The notes below the pieces were generated by a model. The model did no database searches. It saw nothing but the letters and a program-made list of their open reading frames with translations, and was not told where the DNA came from. Positions 59,450-64,000 of a stretch of 64,000 bases of DNA are shown here, in pieces; position 1 is the first letter of the stretch; each line of letters starts with the position of its first letter. Source of the DNA: Straminergon stramineum. Its lineage: Eukaryota; Streptophyta; Bryopsida; Hypnales; Calliergonaceae. The stretch spans positions 28,686,906 to 28,750,905 of the forward strand of contig OY987264.1 of assembly GCA_963920665.1 (NCBI GenBank), given 5' to 3'. The translations under genes and the position numbers were made by a program.

Positions 59450-59890
59450 GTCACCATGGAAATTAGCCTTTTTGGTATATACCATGTGAATCATTTGCTT
59501 AAAAATAATCCAAAAGGATTTATTGGAGGTCAAACTACTATTAATACAAGATCTCTCCATTTTGTACAAAATTCCAAGGGTGAACAATTGCGCTTCTATC
59601 TTACATAGGAAGATTCTTTGGCATCCATAAGACAAAAAACGTCATGGATGTTGTTTAAGGGTTAACCTGGCCTAGAAAGATGGTCTAGCTATTGTAGAAA
59701 TCAACCTTTTTGGTATGTACGGTGTGAATAATTTGCTTTAAGAAAATCCAAGAACACTCATTAGGGGGTCAAACTACTATGCAAGACATCCCCTTTCACA
59801 ACAAAATTCTAAGGATGAACTTTTTCACTTTTGTCTTACATGGAAGGATTCTCTATCATCCATTAGACACTTCGTGTTTGGGGCATCCTT
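59450..59890 (+). repeat. Dispersed repeat family R1, two tandem copies
   Basis: Copies at about 59450-59660 and 59695-59890 (period about 240). Both carry GAAATTAGCC / GAAATCAACC, then TTTTTGGTAT, GGTCAAACTACTAT and a stretch ending CATCCAT(A/T)AGACA. They match 32148-32360. Confidence 0.65.
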
Positions 59891-61998
59891 GTGGGCTTAA
59901 TCCAATTGACTCATTTTCTAAGCAAATGTTTTCGGAGAAAAGACATTGATATTGTTGTGCAAGAAATGTTATTGAATTAAATTTGGTATGAAATACACCC
60001 TATTCAAATAGAGAACCAATTTGTTCTACAAAATACAGTAGTTGTTTGCATTGTCTAGCAAGCTACAACATCATGATGAAAGTCTCTCTTTCAGATTTGT
60101 TGAAACTATTGTAAGTAAGCAAGTTATCTATGGCTTAATTTGACTAACCCCTGAAAGACTAGGGGTGTTTTTCAAGATAAATTGTCAAAAATTGCCATTT
60201 TTTTAGTGCATTGCCTAAAATGGGAAATTAATTTTTTTTTTAACTTCAATTGTAAAAAGTGTACTTAAGAATGCTATGAAAATGTGGTGAAAAAATTTCA
60301 GCCCATTTCATTGCATAGATTGAAAGTTTATAACATTTGAAGTGAAAAAAAAAGCTATTTTTTCATTCCTGCAAAAAGGGGTTAGTAGACTTTGAGCAGT
60401 CTTGGAGTAAAAATTTTCTCTTGATGAATTTGAATCTCTCCACCATTGAGTTTTGAATCTTATTAGGTACACTTATGCAAAATTTCGAAGGCAAAGAAGT
60501 TATTCTAAATCACCTTGCAATGCAAGAAGGTTAAGTGAATTGGCAACACACTAGTCATTTTTTGATTATTTCTTGTGCAATGATCATTTTTTTGTTGGAA
60601 ATCCCAATGGTAGAAAGTTAGAGACAAAAAATTTGGAATAAATGGGAAAAAGTTCAAGAACTTTGACTTTATAGATTGCAAGATAATAGGGGTTGAAGTT
60701 GAAAGAAAATATTTTTTCTTGAAACCACCCCGACATAGCTAACAAAATTTGATGCCTTCTAGAATGTGATTTGAGAAGTAAAATTTTTTTTAGACAATTT
60801 TATGCCATGTTTTATGCCATTCTTACAATGAAAATTGACATATAACACTCATAATGTAGGTATTTTTTTTAGCTAATTGAACCTTCACTTTTATTATTTT
60901 AAAGTGGGCCTAATAACACCTTGCATAAAAATTGAAATACAACATTAATAGAATAAAATCAATGGTTAATTGTCAATGCCTTTCTAAGTACACCTTATCC
61001 AAATTGGATTAGCATTAGATGTGTTTACAATCAGGATATATGACTTGTTCCTAAATGGTCTCCTTGGACTTTGGACTTTGGATACGCTTTTAGGTTGCCA
61101 TTTCTAGATGAGAATGCCATTAACTAAATTTTAAAACTATACCATGACATTTAAATTTTTTTTTCCTTAAGGTGTCATCAATGGAGCTAACATACTGGCC
61201 TTCCAAATACATTACTAATTTTTCATTGGTTTATAAGTATAACTTGACATTACTAGCATTAGAAGCGTATCCCAAAGTATTGTGAATTATTATAGATACA
61301 AGAAAGCTCAAATTTGACATTTGACATTTAAAACCATGCCATGTCCAATTTTGACAATTTTGATGATTTTTACACGAGTGTCTTTTGTCAAGAGTGGACA
61401 TGGAATAATAAATTTTGAGTGACCAATGTACTTAGGGATGTGCTTCTAGTGATAGTAATTTCAGATTCTAACTACTTCCTTAAACTTGATTTCAATGTCC
61501 ATAGTTTTATTGAAAACTTTGTATACCAATTCCAATGATCATATTGTAGAAAACATAACTCAAAAAGGTTCCAAATGTTATATCACTAGAATATTTGAAA
61601 AACATTGCATGTGTTCATTTCAACCTAAATAAAATTGGACACGAAAAAGCCTTTGTATGACCTACTCAAACAAATTCCAAAAAATGAAAGGGTTCTGATG
61701 TATTTGGAGGGTCAATATGCAAGTTTCAACAAGGATGCTATTAAGTATGCTTTGCCATGGTAAATTGTATTTTTCTTTTTTTGTCTTTTAGCTTGCTTCT
61801 AATGGACTCTATATTGGCCATCCAACATTCAAATTTGAATAATACTTATTAAAGGGAAATTTGATTGACACTTCCAGAGATTATAATTTCAAGTTCTAAT
61901 TTTACACCAATCAAAATATAATAATATATTAAGTGAGTTATTTTCTATGTTGAATTAATGATCTCGTTAATGATGCTATATATAATAAAGCTCTCAAT
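59891..61998. other. Intergenic AT-rich DNA
   Basis: Non-coding with many homopolymer runs; nothing recognised. Confidence 0.4.
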
Positions 61999-62303
61999 AG
62001 GGCCTCCTTACATGCTCTATTGGTAGATAAACTTCACATGGAGTACTACAAGTCCAAATGAGCAACTACACCGCTTTATGTAGCCCTTATGGATGGTGAG
62101 GGATACACTAAGAATTTCACATGTACTAATTCCTTCAAGATTGACCAGTCTTAACTAATGGGGTTGTTCACCAATTTTGGTGAAACATGAAATCTTGCTT
62201 TCTTGCTCACCCATTCCCAACAAAATAATTAGTGGAGCCTATCTTATCTCATTACTTCAATTACTACAAATTACGGGATGGAACCAACATGTAAGGAGGC
62301 CCT
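61999..62303. mobile_element. Candidate MITE with 16-bp terminal inverted repeats, 305 bp
   Basis: AGGGCCTCCTTACATG at 61999-62014 is the exact complement of CATGTAAGGAGGCCCT at 62288-62303. No target duplication is apparent, and the interior is non-coding with little further pairing, so chance cannot be excluded. Confidence 0.5.
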
Positions 62304-63438
62304 TAGATTACCACGTCTTCCTTCAAAATTCATGTTCATATTATATTTAGATGTTAACATTTAGATACAATTGATAATTGGTGTTAATTCAATCATAAGG
62401 TTGATAAACCCGAAATTGCACCGTGCTTAAAACCATTGCATCATCACTTTGTGTACATCTCCAAAATCAATATGTACATAAGCTGAAGAAACAATTTTAA
62501 CCCTTTAGTGCCCGGTTGATCAGTTTTTGGCTGATTTGGGGACTTTTTGTTTGCTATTGTTTACAAAACATTTGATTTCAAAAAACCTAGGGAACAACAC
62601 AATTAGAGTATCTTCATACATTCCAAACAAAACCAATTTCAAGAGAGTGCATGCTAAAACGCATCATCTATGCTTATCCAAACTTAAATGTCCCAAGCCT
62701 TCACAAATGAAATATCATAAAGAAATACATATTTAATGTAAGTAATGACTACTTATATGCATGAAAAAATGAGTTGGAAGGTTTTTGATTGATTTTTTGA
62801 GCATTTACTAAAATTTTTCCCCAATTGTGGTAGATCATATGTAGCACCAATGCTAAAGGCTGTTTCCAACATATCAATCTTTGAAGATTATTTACAAGCA
62901 TGTGCACAGTTGGATCACTTTCATTTTTTGTTTGGTTCAAGTTTCTACCCTATAGAACCAATTGATAGGATCCAATCTAGGATTTCATCCTTAGAGTGGC
63001 CACAAAATTTCACTTTGTCAAAATTGTATTAAAAAATTGTGCTCGCCCCCCCAAATCAACCACGATCACTAAAGAATTAAAACATCTACCATAAAAAAAA
63101 CTTTGACCCTTCATAACTTTTGTATACAATATCCAAATGTCACATTCTTTGGTGAGTTAGAACCTTCTTTCACTTGCCACCAACAAGGAAATCAATAAAA
63201 ACTTAAAAATATTCTATTTATAATAATAACTAGGTACAATAGCAAAAAGTGGCGGTTTTAGGGGTACCCACTACTCACCTTACCTCCTTGTCCTGAACCC
63301 AAATTGATGGCATTCACCAGAAAGACAAATGATTGGGTGCATCAAACTCAGCAACCAGTCCACTCTGCTGGTATTTGACTAAAAGGGAGCATTTCCCCAA
63401 GGGACCAAAGAAGGAAAACCGACCAAGTCCACAAACCA
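62304..63438. other. Intergenic, no feature seen
   Basis: AT-rich to about 63230, then rising GC. No coding frame with support. Confidence 0.35.
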
Positions 63439-63496
63439 AGGTCCAAGGTCCAAAGTCCAAACCTCCAAGGTCCAAGGTCCAAGGTCCGAAGTCCAC
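63439..63496 (+). repeat. (GGTCCAA)n heptamer repeat, imperfect
   Basis: About seven to eight irregular copies of GGTCCAA/AGTCCAA. Open frames across it are by-products of the repeat. Confidence 0.85.
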
Positions 63497-63539
63497 AACC
63501 AATAAAACTTATATATTTTGGATCGGAGTCTGGACCTCC

Positions 63540-64000
63540 GAGTCCACGCGCAATTCAAGGACCAGGAGGAATGATGATGACTGGCCCCGACCCCGGACGT
63601 CCATGTCAGATTCCATTTGGTCGCCACGTGGTCGCCACCTCATCGAAATTGACCCCTTGCGAATCCCTTTAATAACTTCGCCTCCGTGCTTTTGGGAAGC
63701 AGCTCCCCGACCGTGTCTCTCTTTCGGCTCTCTCTCCCATTTCCACATGCGCCAGAGCTGACGGACGGGAAGCTTGTCTTCCTCCCCCATTTGCCGCACG
63801 GATCGCGAGCTTCGATCGTGTCGCTGCATTCAGGTGCACCTTTAATTCGGTGCAGGGGAACGCGTTTTCAAAGCTGGAAGAAAGAGAGAGAGAGAGAGCA
63901 ATAGAGAGAGGATCGCAGTGAACAAAGAGCCGGCCGCGTTTGGTGGAGGAACAGATGCGTTCGGAGCTTTAGTTGAAGCGCTTGGTTTGTGTAGGGATTT
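63540..64000 (+). promoter_or_regulatory. GC-rich promoter-like island, probable 5' end of a gene beyond the window
   Basis: High GC and CpG up to the window edge, a G-box CACGTG at 63625-63630, and a (GA)n tract at about 63882-63898 like those of plant leaders. Only very short ATG frames follow, as in a leader. The gene's identity is not visible. The plus strand is favoured because gene-like composition continues rightward; a minus-strand promoter remains possible. Confidence 0.45.

Noticed and set aside
63333..63829. Frames over 100 codons on both strands
   Set aside because: They arise from the heptamer repeat and GC-rich promoter-like DNA; both strands are open, which argues against either being coding.

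Overview
The window looks like nuclear DNA of a land plant. Its three recognisable genes are plant-type, split by short GT-AG introns, and sit as GC-rich islands in AT-rich DNA full of decayed DNA transposons and diverged repeats. Residues and gene structure feel like a seed-free plant, possibly a moss. That lean is inference only; the lineage cannot be fixed from this sequence alone.

Layout: 1-3141 is a long transposase-like reading frame broken only by stop codons. 3.1-15.0 kb is intergenic: a diverged 1.2-kb tandem duplication, a broken minus-strand ORF, a 1.9-kb degenerate minisatellite and old repeats. 15.06-19.0 kb holds the most interesting locus. The promoter side and first coding exon of an OLA1/YchF GTPase lie directly upstream of, and splice in frame with, a phototropism (NPH3/RPT2-like) gene that has lost its BTB half but keeps its C-terminal RWRNSIS motif. 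19.0-42.6 kb is a graveyard of repeats. It holds PIF/Harbinger and probable pogo-like transposase relics, small CACTA-ended foldback elements with 3-bp target duplications, minisatellites and a GC-richer block of nested tandem repeats. 43.36-46.25 kb (minus) is a five-exon ARM/HEAT-repeat protein gene with a pentanucleotide microsatellite and a diverged tandem array in its introns. 46.5-51.8 kb is nearly featureless AT-rich DNA with one small element. 52.14-54.93 kb (plus) is a five-exon U1A/U2B''-type spliceosomal RNA-binding protein gene. 55-63.4 kb is repeats again. The last ~450 bases are a GC-rich, G-box-containing island that probably starts the next gene.

The three genes (phototropin-pathway adaptor, ARM scaffold, snRNP protein) share no pathway; they are ordinary neighbours. 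No retrotransposon polyprotein, rRNA, intact tRNA or CRISPR was seen. Repeat boundaries were found by eye and are approximate unless terminal repeats and target duplications define them.
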